A DNA stretch of 64,000 bases, from contig NZ_JAYFNG010000053.1 of NCBI RefSeq assembly GCF_034933565.1, positions 1 through 64,000 on the forward strand, in the 5' to 3' direction. The stretch is from Raineyella sp034933565 (GTDB taxonomy: Bacteria > Actinomycetota > Actinomycetes > Propionibacteriales > Propionibacteriaceae). The position numbers and the translations under genes are program-made. Position 1 is the stretch's first letter, and each line of letters opens with the position of its first letter. Below the pieces are notes generated by a model that saw only the letters and a list, made by a program, of their open reading frames with translations, did not search any database and had not been told where the DNA came from. This document shows, piece by piece, positions 35,686 through 44,945 of this stretch.

Positions 35686-35768
35686 GTCGTCGCTCGCGGA
35701 TCCCTCGTGCACGGATCCTGCGCTCGTGGGTCCCGCCCGCCGTCCCGGCCGGCGGGACCCGACCGCCA

Positions 35769-36071
35769 TCAGCCCCGGATGCAGTCGGTGCAGTAGATGA
35801 GGTCGCCCTCGATCTTGGCGATCTGGCTGCGCTTGCGCACCAGGAAGCAGCCGGCGCAGGTGAACTCGTCCTGCTGCTTGGGCAGCACCTTGACGGTCAG
35901 TTCCTCGTGGGAGAGGTCAGCGCCGGGGAGTTCGAACGACTCGGCGGCCGTCACCTCGTCCTCGTCGACGCTGCCGGACTGCTGGTCGTTGCGACGGTTC
36001 TTGAGGGCTTCGAGCGAGTCCTCGCTCACATCCTCCTCGTTCTTGCGAGGAGCGTCGTAATCAGTGGCCAT
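35769..36071 (-). CDS. DUF4193 family zinc-binding protein (Rv2699c-like)
   Basis: Small acidic protein of 100 aa beginning MATDYDAPRK, the family hallmark. Four cysteines (C72, C75, C94, C97) in TCAGCFLV and YCTDC form a treble-clef-like zinc site. ATG at 36071 fits the family; MGKAR upstream is unlikely. It has its own promoter and neighbours dut and DUF3093 as in mycobacteria. Function unknown. Confidence 0.9.
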   Translation of the reverse strand: MATDYDAPRKNEEDVSEDSLEALKNRRNDQQSGSVDEDEVTAAESFELPGADLSHEELTVKVLPKQQDEFTCAGCFLVRKRSQIAKIEGDLIYCTDCIRG

Positions 36072-36126
36072 TCGTGCCTTCCCCATCACGGCCCCTGCAG
36101 TCGCTGCGGGGCCACCTCGGTGGACC

Positions 36127-36157
36127 AATACAGGGGCATTCATACCATGTCTGTCAA
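36127..36157 (-). promoter_or_regulatory. promoter of the DUF4193 gene
   Basis: Minus strand: TTGACA (36152-36157), 19-base spacer, TGTATT (36127-36132), about 55 bases before the ATG. Confidence 0.45.
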
Positions 36158-36279
36158 GGTCCTCGGCCAACGGGATTCTCCGCCGGTCGGCCGCCGACCC
36201 GTCCCGTGGGCCCTTCCGACAGGCCTTTCGCGTGGGCCTTCCCGTACGCCCCGACGCCGGTCGGGACCCGGGCACACGG

Positions 36280-37335
36280 TCAGCGCTCGGCGGACCGTCC
36301 CGGCTGTCCCGGACGAACCGGCGGCGGACAGCAGCCCGTCGGACAGGCCACCGGGTCGGCGGCGGTCGCCGAGAGCCGGTCGACCAGCCCGGCGACGAAC
36401 GCCGGGTGGGTGCCCGCGGTGGCGGCCCGCCGCATCGCCAGGCCCAGCTCGCGGGCGGTGGCCGCCGCCTCCACGTCCAGGTCGTAGACGACCTCCATGT
36501 GGTCGCTGACGAAGCCGATCGGCGCCACGACGACAGCCCCGACGCCCCGGTCGGCAAGGGTACGGAGGGCGTCGTTGACGTCGGGTTCCAGCCACGGCAC
36601 CGCGGCGGGGCCCGAGCGCGAGCAGTAGGCGATGCCGTGGTCGGGGCGGGCACCCCCGCCGGTCCCCAGACCGGTCAGGATCCGCTCGGCGACACGCTCC
36701 AGGACGGACACGTACGCCCCACCGGGGTGGCCCTCCCGCTCCGGTGAGCCGGCCGGGCCGGACGTCCGTGCCATCGACACCGGCACGGAGTGGGTGACGA
36801 AGAGGACGTACGGGTCGGGATGGCCGGCCGCGACCAGGTCGGCCCGGGCCGTACGGACGGCGTCGAGGTTGGCGGTGACGAACCCGTCGTCCAGGGCGAA
36901 CGGCATCACCTTGTCCACCCGGAGCCCGGGCGGGCAGTGTCGGGCGATGTCCTCCAGGTACTGGCGGCACCCGGAGTAGGACGGGTAGGCGCTGGTCGCC
37001 ACCGCCAGCACGCGCCGCGCGCCGTCGGCGGCGAGGTCGGCCAGGACGTCGGCGAGGTAGGGCGCCCAGTTGCGGTTGCCCCACACCACCGGGACGTCCA
37101 GTCCGCGGGCGTCGAGCTCGGTCCGCAGCGCCGCCAGCAGGGCACGGTTCTGATCGTTGATCGGGCTGCGTCCCCCGAACAGGCGGTAGTGCCCGCCGAC
37201 GACCTCCAGCCGCTCGTCGGGGATGTCGCGGCCACGCGTCACGGTGCGCAGGAAGGGGACGACGTCCTCCTGACGCTCCGGCCCCCCGAACGAGAGGAGC
37301 AGAACGGCGTCATAGCCGGACAGCGGTGAGGTCAC
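36280..37335 (-). CDS. hemH: ferrochelatase (coproporphyrin III type)
   Basis: Inserts Fe2+ into coproporphyrin III; with HemQ in the same genome the product is coproheme (351 aa). The metal-site histidine is in LFVTHSVPVS and the glutamate in FVSDHMEVVYDLD. Cysteines in YSGCRQY and in the C-terminal CPTGCCPPP fit the [2Fe-2S] ligands of actinobacterial ferrochelatases. The GTG start has TAGACT six bases ahead. It is 17 kb away from hemE-hemQ. Confidence 0.94.
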   Translation of the reverse strand: MTSPLSGYDAVLLLSFGGPERQEDVVPFLRTVTRGRDIPDERLEVVGGHYRLFGGRSPINDQNRALLAALRTELDARGLDVPVVWGNRNWAPYLADVLADLAADGARRVLAVATSAYPSYSGCRQYLEDIARHCPPGLRVDKVMPFALDDGFVTANLDAVRTARADLVAAGHPDPYVLFVTHSVPVSMARTSGPAGSPEREGHPGGAYVSVLERVAERILTGLGTGGGARPDHGIAYCSRSGPAAVPWLEPDVNDALRTLADRGVGAVVVAPIGFVSDHMEVVYDLDVEAAATARELGLAMRRAATAGTHPAFVAGLVDRLSATAADPVACPTGCCPPPVRPGQPGRSAER

Positions 37336-37341
37336 CCCGAG

Positions 37342-37347
37342 AGTCTA
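37342..37347 (-). promoter_or_regulatory. leaderless -10 element (TAGACT) for hemH
   Basis: TAGACT on the minus strand ends six bases before the GTG at 37335. Confidence 0.55.
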
Positions 37348-37385
37348 GGTTGAGGGTTGCGCTGGGGGGTGTCCGTCCACCGGGG

Positions 37386-37391
37386 TATCTT
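37386..37391 (+). promoter_or_regulatory. leaderless -10 element (TATCTT) for sepH
   Basis: TATCTT ends seven bases before ATG 37399, supporting that start over the in-frame upstream codon at 37357. Confidence 0.55.
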
Positions 37392-37398
37392 GGCCCGC

Positions 37399-38439
37399 AT
37401 GGACAGCTCTTTGACACTGCGTGAGATCCAGGACCGCCTGCGGTCCGGATCGAGTGTCGAGGAGGTCGCTGCAGAGGCCGGGGTCGAGCCCGCCGAGCTG
37501 CAGGGGTATGCCGTCCCGATCCTCGCGGAGCGCGACCACATCGCCGATCTCGCCCGCGCTGCCAACGTCCGCCGCGCCGGTGACTCCCCCGCCCACCGCG
37601 GGCTGGAGGCCGTGGTCACCGAGCAGCTCCGGGCGCGGGGCCTCGATCCGCGTGATGTGGAGTGGTCCGCCGCCCGGGTGGAGCGCCGCCGCTGGCAGGT
37701 GCTGGCCGTGCTGTCCGCGGAGCACGAGCAGCGCCGCGCAGTGTTCAACTTCGACGTCGACGGGCGCTACTCGGTGGCCGCCAACGAGGACGCCCGGTGG
37801 ATGCTGGGCGAGTCGCCGCTGCCGCCGCTCGATCTGGACACCGAACCGACCCTCGAGCTGACCGAGGAGGAGCGCCGCGCCCGGATGGCGCCCGAGGACG
37901 AGCCCGGGACGGCGCCCGAGGACGAGTACGACGACTGGGACGACGACGAGGGCCCGAGCGAGATCGACACCCTCTACGAGATGATGAGCACCTACGAGGA
38001 CACCCTGTCCGGCTACGAGGACACGCTCAGCATGCTGCGGGGGTTCGGCGGGGAGCGTGAGGCCTACGCCGGCCCGCGGCTCGTGCCCGACCTGCCGGAC
38101 GACGACTCCGACCTCACCGGTGCCGGTGACGGGCCGCAGGAGGATTCCCGCTACGGCCTCGGCCACCCCGCCGGGACGGCCCGGCACACCGACCAGCCGC
38201 AGGAGGTGGCGGGGCAGGACGAGCATACGGAGGACGACCGGGCCGAGGGCCCGCGACGACCGTCCAACCGTGCGGCCTCCCGGGCCGCCGCCCAGCGTCG
38301 ACCCCGGCCCGGGACCGACCAGCCGCCGCTGGTGGAGGGGGAGACCCCTGCCCCGCGCCGGCGGACATCGCGCCGGCGGGCCCACGTCCCGAGCTGGGAC
38401 GAGATCGTCTTCGGCAGCGGGTCCGACCAGGACTCCTGA
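37399..38439 (+). CDS. sepH: septation protein SepH (DUF3071)
   Basis: FtsZ-interacting division protein of actinobacteria (346 aa). Residues 1-~160 are the DUF3071 domain with a helix-turn-helix-like N-terminus (LTLREIQDRLRSGSSVEEVA) and ARVERRRWQVLAVL. Then comes an acidic segment with doubled short motifs (PEDEPGTAPEDE; YEDTLSGYEDTLS) and a basic, disordered C-terminus. SepH stimulates FtsZ assembly in Streptomyces and Mycobacterium. Divergent from hemH; convergent with tdk across 22 bp. Confidence 0.9.
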   Translation: MDSSLTLREIQDRLRSGSSVEEVAAEAGVEPAELQGYAVPILAERDHIADLARAANVRRAGDSPAHRGLEAVVTEQLRARGLDPRDVEWSAARVERRRWQVLAVLSAEHEQRRAVFNFDVDGRYSVAANEDARWMLGESPLPPLDLDTEPTLELTEEERRARMAPEDEPGTAPEDEYDDWDDDEGPSEIDTLYEMMSTYEDTLSGYEDTLSMLRGFGGEREAYAGPRLVPDLPDDDSDLTGAGDGPQEDSRYGLGHPAGTARHTDQPQEVAGQDEHTEDDRAEGPRRPSNRAASRAAAQRRPRPGTDQPPLVEGETPAPRRRTSRRRAHVPSWDEIVFGSGSDQDS

Positions 38440-38461
38440 ACCCGCGCGGCGGCACCGGCCG

Positions 38462-39337
38462 TCACGCCGGTGGTCGGCCGGCCCCTCCCCCGGCCTGTCC
38501 TGCGCCGGTCTCTGCTCCGCCGGTCTGTCCTGCGTCGAGTGCTCGTACGCTGGTCTCGTCTCCGGCGGCCTCTGCTCCGGCGCCTCGGTCGGCTTCCCCG
38601 ACGCCCGGCCCGGCCGGGACGGCCAGGGCGTCCTGGCCGGGTGAGGACAGGGGCAACGGCTCGGCCGACGACCCGAGGGCGACGACCCTGCGCGTGGTGC
38701 CGGTGCGGTGGTGCTTGCGGCACAGCACCTCGTACGCGACGACCCCGGTCGCCGCCCCGGCCGGGACGGTGCCTTCCGGAACGCCCCCGTCCGGGGCAAC
38801 AGCACCCGCGGCGACGTCACCGACCACCTTCTGGTCGCCTTCGGTGACGATCCAGCCGTCGACCGTACGGGTGTTGGTGGTGGCCTTCGCCCCGCACCAG
38901 CACAGCGGGGTGACCTGGAGCGTCTCCAGCCGGTCGGCCAGTTCGACCAGCCGCCGCGAGCCGGGGAAGATCTCGGTGCGGAAGTCGGTCAGCAGGCCGA
39001 AGGCGTACACGTCGATGCCGAGATCGTCGACGATCCGGGCCAGCTGGTCGATGTGCGCCGGCCGATAGAACTGGGCCTCGTCACAGATCAGGAAGTCCAG
39101 CCGCTCCCCGTGCGTGAGCGCGTCGATCACGCGGTGCCAGAAGTCGAAATCATCGGTCACCTCGACCGCTTCCCGGCTCAGCCCGAGCCGCGAGGTGACC
39201 ACCCGCTCCCCGGCGCGGTCGTCGCAGGTGAACACCCGGCCCCGGCGCCCGCCGGTGGTCATCGTGTGGTCCATCTGCAGCGCCAGGGTCGACTTGCCGG
39301 ACTCCATCACCCCGGTGAAGAAGACCAGCTCGGCCAT
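38462..39337 (-). CDS. tdk: thymidine kinase with insertion and Gly/Ala-rich tail
   Basis: Type II thymidine kinase (dTMP salvage), 291 aa against the usual 190-225. Walker A is TGVMESGKST (residues ~8-17); the Walker B region is FLICDEAQFY. Zinc cysteines are in PLCWCGAKA and LCRKH. A Gly/Ala/Pro insertion (~175-200) splits the zinc region, and a ~75-residue tail of Gly/Ala/Glu repeats (GQTGGAETGAGQAGGG) follows the core. Its ATG sits inside a duplicated copy of the upstream gene's stop region. Confidence 0.9.
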   Translation of the reverse strand: MAELVFFTGVMESGKSTLALQMDHTMTTGGRRGRVFTCDDRAGERVVTSRLGLSREAVEVTDDFDFWHRVIDALTHGERLDFLICDEAQFYRPAHIDQLARIVDDLGIDVYAFGLLTDFRTEIFPGSRRLVELADRLETLQVTPLCWCGAKATTNTRTVDGWIVTEGDQKVVGDVAAGAVAPDGGVPEGTVPAGAATGVVAYEVLCRKHHRTGTTRRVVALGSSAEPLPLSSPGQDALAVPAGPGVGEADRGAGAEAAGDETSVRALDAGQTGGAETGAGQAGGGAGRPPA

Positions 39338-39398
39338 TCAGCCCACCACCTGCCCGGCCGGGCGATCCACCGCCGGCTCGAGCATTCAGTCCACCACC
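39335..39398 (-). repeat. 48-bp-period duplication linking the phosphatase stop and the tdk start
   Basis: CATTCAG(C/T)CCACCACC occurs at 39335-39350 and 39383-39398 (15 of 16 identical). On the minus strand each copy reads TGAATG: in the first, TGA is the stop of the upstream gene; in the second, ATG is the tdk start. Confidence 0.8.
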
Positions 39399-40576
39399 AG
39401 CGGGACGTACATCTCGGCCGCGGTCAGCGACCCGTGCATGCCGACCAGGGCGAGCTCGCCCGGCAGCGTACGGGTCATCACGGCCCAGTCCTCGAGCAGG
39501 GCCACGACGACGTCGCCGTAGCGTGGCAGCACCTCGGGGTCGACCTCCCCGTACCAGCCCTCGGCGACGGCCTCCGCGCGGGTGCGGACCAGCGCGTGCG
39601 GCCCGAGCTCACCGCGCCACCGCTCGGCCACGGCGCCGGCCCGCCCGGGAGCGGTGTAGAGCTGGCGGAACCGTCCCTCGCCGGCGACGAGCTCGACATC
39701 TCCCTGGAGGGCGGCGACGTCCTCGACGACGAGCCGGTGCTCATCGGGGACGTCGATCATCCCGTGGTCGCCGGTGATCACCATCCGGACGTCGTCGGGC
39801 AGCTCGTCGCGGACGCGCTCGAGCATCGCGTCGATCCGGCGCAGCTGGTGGCGCCATTCCCCCGAATCCACCCCGCGGGTGTGGCCGGTGTGGTCCAGTT
39901 CCCGTTCGTACGCGTACACCAGGCTGCGAGGACCGGCGGTGGCAGCATCGAGGATCGCCGCCACCCGACAGTCCTCGTCGCGCTCGTCGTGGATCGGGTG
40001 GAAGACCGGGCCGGCCAGGGCGACCTGGGTCAGCCCGGACCCCTCGAACCGGGCCGGGGCGACCATGCCGACGGCGACGCCCGCCTCGGCGAAGGTCCGC
40101 AGCCGGGTCGGATGCGGTTGCAGGGAAACGGGATCGTCCTCCCCCTGCCAGGTGAGCATGTTGAGGAAGGCACCGGTGACCGGGTGCCGGGCCGAGTATC
40201 CGACGATGCCGTGCCGGCCGGGGACCAGCCCGGTGCCGAGGCTGGTGAGGCTCGTCACCGTGGTCGAGGGCAGGCCGGCGGTGAAGCCGTCGAAGGGGGC
40301 GTGATCACCGTCACCGCGCAGCAGGGAGGCCAGGTACGGGGCGTGCTCGGCGTGGTCGGCGAGCTGCAGCGCCCCCAGGCCGTCGACCAGCACCACGACC
40401 CACCGGTCCGCCTCCGGCAGTCCGAGGCCCACCGGCCCGTCGGGCCGGGCGTCCGGCGCGGCGATCCCGAGCCGGGCGCCGATCGCCGGCAGCAGGTCGC
40501 ACAGTGCGCCTCGGTGGTACTGCGGCAGGGTCACCTGACCGGCCACCGGGAACACCGGTCCGGACAATGACCTCAT
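39386..40576 (-). CDS. alkaline phosphatase superfamily protein (nucleotide pyrophosphatase/phosphodiesterase type)
   Basis: Cytosolic metal-dependent hydrolase of 396 aa. Metal-site motifs: VVVLVDGLGALQL (first Asp), FTAGLPSTTVTSL (nucleophile Thr), VITGDHGMIDVP (Asp/His), with a final His region near the C-terminus. No signal peptide. Substrate unknown. ATG overlaps the DUF5998 stop (ATGA). The order DUF5998, this gene, tdk recurs in other actinobacteria. Confidence 0.85.
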   Translation of the reverse strand: MRSLSGPVFPVAGQVTLPQYHRGALCDLLPAIGARLGIAAPDARPDGPVGLGLPEADRWVVVLVDGLGALQLADHAEHAPYLASLLRGDGDHAPFDGFTAGLPSTTVTSLTSLGTGLVPGRHGIVGYSARHPVTGAFLNMLTWQGEDDPVSLQPHPTRLRTFAEAGVAVGMVAPARFEGSGLTQVALAGPVFHPIHDERDEDCRVAAILDAATAGPRSLVYAYERELDHTGHTRGVDSGEWRHQLRRIDAMLERVRDELPDDVRMVITGDHGMIDVPDEHRLVVEDVAALQGDVELVAGEGRFRQLYTAPGRAGAVAERWRGELGPHALVRTRAEAVAEGWYGEVDPEVLPRYGDVVVALLEDWAVMTRTLPGELALVGMHGSLTAAEMYVPLVVD

Positions 40577-41160
40577 GCCAGGTTCGTCGAGCGCTGCAGG
40601 GCCAGGCCGAACCGGACGAGCCGGGCCACCCCTTGGGCGCCGTCGGCGTCGCTGCTCATCCGCATCACCAGGTCATCGCCGACGAGCTGGCCGGTGAGAC
40701 CGTGGTCCGCGTCGCAGTCGGGGGTCTCGCAGGTCGCCGGCTCGAGGTCGATCCGGGACGCGAAGCCCCAGGCCACGGTCAGCAGCGCCTCCTGGACGGC
40801 GGCCTGGCCGGGGCGGTAGCCACTGGGGTCGTTGACGATCCGGCTCAGGCTGACCGAGTTGATCCGGCGGATCGCGACCACCTCGCTGGTCGAGGCGGCC
40901 TGTGCCCCGAACCCGGCTGTGGCGTCGGCGTCGTCGGTGTGGTTGATGATCAGGCGGGTCGGCGTCAGCACCGACACGGTCACGTGCCGGTGGATGCCGT
41001 CGGGGGTGATGGTGGGCTCGTGCTGCACGACGAAGGAGACCATCTCCTCATCGCCCAACGAGATCATCACGCTGTCGAAGACGAGCGCGGGGAAGTATCC
41101 GCAGGCCTCGATGGCGAGGCGCAGCTCGTCGGTGTCCGTCAGCTGTTCCGATCCACTCAC
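40573..41160 (-). CDS. DUF5998 family protein
   Basis: Conserved soluble protein of 195 aa, recognisable by HRHVTVSVLTPTRLIINHTDD, SVSLSRIVNDPSGY and the cysteine motif CETPDCDADHG. Function unknown. GTG at 41160 is chosen; the longer ORF to 41292 overlaps the divergent App1 gene start. Its start region (GATGGCCGGGTGA) closely resembles that of hemE, although without a TANNNT element. Confidence 0.83.
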   Translation of the reverse strand: MSGSEQLTDTDELRLAIEACGYFPALVFDSVMISLGDEEMVSFVVQHEPTITPDGIHRHVTVSVLTPTRLIINHTDDADATAGFGAQAASTSEVVAIRRINSVSLSRIVNDPSGYRPGQAAVQEALLTVAWGFASRIDLEPATCETPDCDADHGLTGQLVGDDLVMRMSSDADGAQGVARLVRFGLALQRSTNLA

Positions 41161-41277
41161 CCGGCCATCTTCGCACACCCTGGCCGCCGCGCCGCTGGTC
41201 GCCGACTGATCCGGGAGCGGCATCGACGGGTGGGCCGTCCGGCGGGCCGTGCCCGACGTCGGTGGCACGGGGGTGTG

Positions 41278-41283
41278 TAATGT
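41278..41283 (+). promoter_or_regulatory. leaderless -10 element (TAATGT) for the App1-type gene
   Basis: TAATGT ends seven bases before ATG 41291. Confidence 0.55.
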
Positions 41284-41290
41284 CGGGGCC

Positions 41291-42349
41291 ATGTCGCGAT
41301 CGTTCTTCGCAGCCCGCGTCGAGGAGGCGTCGAACCGGGCGATCGGCCGTGTCCTGCGCCGACTGGGCTGGACCGAACGTGTCGTCGCCTACACCGGCTA
41401 CGGCGATCCGACATTCGTCCGGGTGATGGCCAGGCTGATCCTGGTGCCGTCGCGTTCGGCCGCCGGGATGCTCGGCCGCGAACTGCTCAGGCGTCGTGGC
41501 TGGCGCAACTTCCTCGCGCTGCCCGTGGTCCGCGGGACCATCGTGGTGCACACCTCCGCCGGTCCGGTGGAGGTCCCGACCGACCGCTCCGGCTACATCG
41601 ACGTACGACTGGAGAACGGCACCCTGGAACCCGGCTGGCGGCTGATCGACTACTCCACCGTCGACGGCCGGACCACCACCGGGGACGTCCAGATCGTCGA
41701 CCCGACGGTCGATTTCGGGATCATCTCCGACATCGACGACACGATCATCTCGACGATGCTGCCGCGCCTGATGCTGGCGGCGTGGAACTCCTTCGTGGTG
41801 CACGAGTCGGCCCGGCAGGCGGTGCCCGGCATGGCCCGGCTCTACCGCGACCTGCTCGACGAGCACCCCGGGACCCCGCTGGTCTTCGTCTCCACCGGCT
41901 CCTGGAACACCCAGCCGACGCTGACCCGGTTCCTGCACTCGCGGCGGTTCCCGCTGGGCGCCATGCTGCTCACCGACTGGGGCCCGACCTCGACCGGCTG
42001 GTTCCGCTCCGGGCGGGAGCACAAGGAGCGCGAGGTGCGCCAGCTCGCGGCGGACTTCCCCCACATCCGGTGGGTGCTGGTCGGCGACGACGGCCAGCAC
42101 GATCCGGCGATCTACGGCCGATTCAGCCGTGAGTTCCCCGAGCACGTCCGGGCCGTGGCGATCCGCCAGTTGACCCCGGCCGAGCAGGTGCTGGCACACG
42201 GTACGCTCGACAGTCTGGAGAGCGCACAGATGGACCGTGCGCACTCCGTCCCGTGGGTCACCGGCCAGGACGGCTGGGAGATCCACGTGAAGCTGGATGC
42301 GGCACTGTCCGGGGACGACCCGGCCGCCCGCCGCACCGACACGCCGTAG
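41291..42349 (+). CDS. App1/DUF2183-type phosphatase domain protein
   Basis: Protein of 352 aa with the HAD-like DUF2183 domain of yeast App1 phosphatidate phosphatase. The DxDxT nucleophile motif is DIDDTI (near residue 147), followed by FVSTGSWNTQPTL and LVGDDGQHDPAIYG. A beta-rich domain (~75-140) precedes it. Bacterial members are probably phosphatases, with lipid substrate unproven. It has its own leaderless promoter and lies 90 bp upstream of parC. Confidence 0.87.
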   Translation: MSRSFFAARVEEASNRAIGRVLRRLGWTERVVAYTGYGDPTFVRVMARLILVPSRSAAGMLGRELLRRRGWRNFLALPVVRGTIVVHTSAGPVEVPTDRSGYIDVRLENGTLEPGWRLIDYSTVDGRTTTGDVQIVDPTVDFGIISDIDDTIISTMLPRLMLAAWNSFVVHESARQAVPGMARLYRDLLDEHPGTPLVFVSTGSWNTQPTLTRFLHSRRFPLGAMLLTDWGPTSTGWFRSGREHKEREVRQLAADFPHIRWVLVGDDGQHDPAIYGRFSREFPEHVRAVAIRQLTPAEQVLAHGTLDSLESAQMDRAHSVPWVTGQDGWEIHVKLDAALSGDDPAARRTDTP

Positions 42350-42439
42350 CCCGGGTCGGCCGAGGACGGTCCCGCAGCAGCGACAATTCCGCTTGTCGGC
42401 GCGGGTCCGTGCCCGCCCCGGCAGAAGGGAAGGACCGCG

Positions 42440-44935
42440 ATGGCTCGCAGGGGCAGCACCGTCGACGAGGAGGAGTTCGAGGAACACGTCATCGACGTGG
42501 ACGTCTCCGACGAGATGCAGTCGTCGTTCCTCGAGTACGCCTACTCGGTGATCTACGCCCGCGCTCTGCCGGACGCCCGCGACGGCCTGAAGCCGGTGCA
42601 GCGGCGCATCCTCTACTCGATGAACGAGATGGGCCTGCGCCCCGATCGGGCCCATGTCAAGTGCGCCCGCGTCGTCGGGGAGGTGATGGGCAAGTACCAC
42701 CCGCACGGCGACAGCGCGATCTACGACGCCCTGGTCCGGCTCGGCCAGCCGTGGGCGATGCGGCTGCCGATGGTGGACTCGCACGGCAACTTCGGCTCGC
42801 TCGACGCGGGGCCTGCGGCGATGCGCTACACCGAGTGCCGGATGGCGCCCCCCGCGCTGGCGATGACCGACGGCCTCGATCTCGACACCGTCGACTTCCG
42901 CCCCAATTACGACGGCCACGAGACCGAGCCGGCCGTGCTGCCGGCTTCCTTCCCCAACCTGTTGGTCAACGGCTCGACAGGCATCGCGGTGGGCATGGCG
43001 ACCAACATCCCACCGCACAATCTGATCGAGGTCGTGCACGCGCTGCGCCACCTGCTGGCCCACCCGGAGGCCGACCTCGACACGATCATGCGCTTCATCC
43101 CGGGCCCCGACTTCGCCTCCGGTGGCACCATCGTCGGGCTGGACGGCATCCGGGACGCGTACGCGACGGGCCGGGGCAGCTTCCGGATCCGGGCGAAGGC
43201 CCGGATCGAGCAGATCACCGCGCGACGCCGGGGCATCGTCGTCACCGAGCTGCCGCCGATGATCGGCCCGGAGAAGATCATCGAGCAGATCAAGGTGCTG
43301 GTGCAGGGCAAGAAGCTCCAGGGCATCGCCGACGTCAAGGACCTCTCCGACCTGCAGCACCCGACCCGGTTGGTGATCGAGGTGAAGAACGGCTTCAACC
43401 CGGAGGCGCTGCTCGGGGAGCTCCACCGGCGGACGAAGCTGGAGGACAGCTTCGGGATCAACACCGTCGCACTGGTCGACGGTCAGCCGCGGACGCTCAG
43501 CCTGCTCGAGGCGCTGCAGGTCTACCTCGAGCACCGCCTCGACGTCACCATGCGTCGCTCACTGTTCCAGCGGGCCCGGGCCGAGGAGCGGTTACACCTG
43601 GTCGAGGGCCTGCTGATCGCCATCCTCGACATCGACGACGTGATCGCCATCGTCCGCCAGTCGGAGGACGCGGCGGAGGCGAAGGCACGGCTGATCGAGG
43701 CCTTCGACCTCAGCGAGGTCCAGGCGACGTACATCCTCGACATGCAGCTGCGCCGGCTGACCCGGTTCTCCCGCCTCGAGCTGGAGGGCGAGCGCGACGA
43801 ACTGAACGAGCGGATCGCCGCGCTGACCGAGATCATCGACTCCGACGAGAAGCTCCGCGCCCTCGTCGGCGACGAGCTGGCAGCGGTCGCCACGGCGTAC
43901 GGGGATCCCCGCCGCACGGTGCTGCTCTCCTCCGCCGGGGTGACCACCTCGGCCGCGGCCGCCGGGCCGCTGGAGATCAGCGACGACCCGTGCTGGGTGA
44001 TCGTCTCCGCCACCGGGCTGCTCGCCCGTACGTCCGACGCCGACTGGCTGCCGGCCGAGGGGCCACGCACCGGCCACGACGTGATCACCGCCGTGGTCCG
44101 CACCAGCGCCCGGGCCGAGATCGGCGTGATCACCTCCACCGGCATGCTCCACCGGCTGTCGGTCCTCGACCTGCCGGTGCTGCCGCCGACCGCCGCCGCC
44201 CCGCACCTGCAGGGTGGCTCCCGGCTCTCGGAGCTGCTCGCGCTGGAGCCGGGCGAGGAGTTCCGCGCCCTCGTCCCGCTCGACCCGGACTCCCCCGGCC
44301 TGGCGATCGGCACCCGGCAGGGCGTGGTGAAGGTGGTGCGCCCGGAGATCCTCACCCGCTCGGAGTGGGAGGTGATCCGGCTGGAGGACGGCGACGAGGT
44401 CACCGGTGCGGTCTGGCTGGGCGGCCGGGCCACGGCGGAGCTGTGCTTCGTCACCTCCGACGCCCAGCTGCTGCACTTCCCCCTGGGGGTCGTACGTCCG
44501 CAGGGCCGGACCGGCGGCGGTATCGCCGGCATCAAGCTGAACCCCGGGGCCCGGGTGGTCTTCTTCGGCGCGGTGCCCGTCGACGGGTCGGTGGTGGTCA
44601 CCCTCGCCGCCTCGTCCGGGGCCCTGCTCGGGGTCGAGACCGGCAGTGTCAAGGTCGCCCCGTTCGAGGAGTTCCCGGGCAAGGGCCGGGCCACCCAGGG
44701 CGTCCGTTGCCACCGGTTCCTCAAGGGCGAGGACGAACTGCAGCTCGCCTGGGCCGGCCCTGCACCGGCCATCGCCTGTGCGGCCTCCGGCGCCCCGGTC
44801 GATCTGCCCCCGGCCGACGGCCGGCGCGACGGCTCCGGGCACCCGGTCCCCCAGCCGATCCTGGCCATCGGCACCCGGAGCTTCCCCGTGCCGTCCTCGG
44901 AGAGCGGCGCGCCTGCGGCCGGGGCCGCAGAGTAA
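42440..44935 (+). CDS. parC: DNA topoisomerase IV subunit A / GyrA-like (ParC)
   Basis: Type IIA topoisomerase breakage-reunion subunit of 831 aa. The DNA-linking tyrosine is Y130 (AMRYTECRM). The winged-helix region HPHGDSAIYD and the long coiled coil are complete, and the C-terminal beta-pinwheel (~510-810) ends in a variable tail. It lacks the exact GyrA-box QRRGGKG; RPQGRTGGGIAG is nearest, which favours ParC. GAAGGGAAGGA precedes the ATG. parE lies convergent, 0.5 kb downstream. Confidence 0.9.
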   Translation: MARRGSTVDEEEFEEHVIDVDVSDEMQSSFLEYAYSVIYARALPDARDGLKPVQRRILYSMNEMGLRPDRAHVKCARVVGEVMGKYHPHGDSAIYDALVRLGQPWAMRLPMVDSHGNFGSLDAGPAAMRYTECRMAPPALAMTDGLDLDTVDFRPNYDGHETEPAVLPASFPNLLVNGSTGIAVGMATNIPPHNLIEVVHALRHLLAHPEADLDTIMRFIPGPDFASGGTIVGLDGIRDAYATGRGSFRIRAKARIEQITARRRGIVVTELPPMIGPEKIIEQIKVLVQGKKLQGIADVKDLSDLQHPTRLVIEVKNGFNPEALLGELHRRTKLEDSFGINTVALVDGQPRTLSLLEALQVYLEHRLDVTMRRSLFQRARAEERLHLVEGLLIAILDIDDVIAIVRQSEDAAEAKARLIEAFDLSEVQATYILDMQLRRLTRFSRLELEGERDELNERIAALTEIIDSDEKLRALVGDELAAVATAYGDPRRTVLLSSAGVTTSAAAAGPLEISDDPCWVIVSATGLLARTSDADWLPAEGPRTGHDVITAVVRTSARAEIGVITSTGMLHRLSVLDLPVLPPTAAAPHLQGGSRLSELLALEPGEEFRALVPLDPDSPGLAIGTRQGVVKVVRPEILTRSEWEVIRLEDGDEVTGAVWLGGRATAELCFVTSDAQLLHFPLGVVRPQGRTGGGIAGIKLNPGARVVFFGAVPVDGSVVVTLAASSGALLGVETGSVKVAPFEEFPGKGRATQGVRCHRFLKGEDELQLAWAGPAPAIACAASGAPVDLPPADGRRDGSGHPVPQPILAIGTRSFPVPSSESGAPAAGAAE

Positions 44936-44938
44936 CGT
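44933..44938 (+). promoter_or_regulatory. leaderless -10 element (TAACGT) for the carbonic anhydrase gene
   Basis: TAACGT ends seven bases before ATG 44946; its first three bases are the parC stop codon. Confidence 0.5.
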
Positions 44939-44945
44939 CTGCGCC

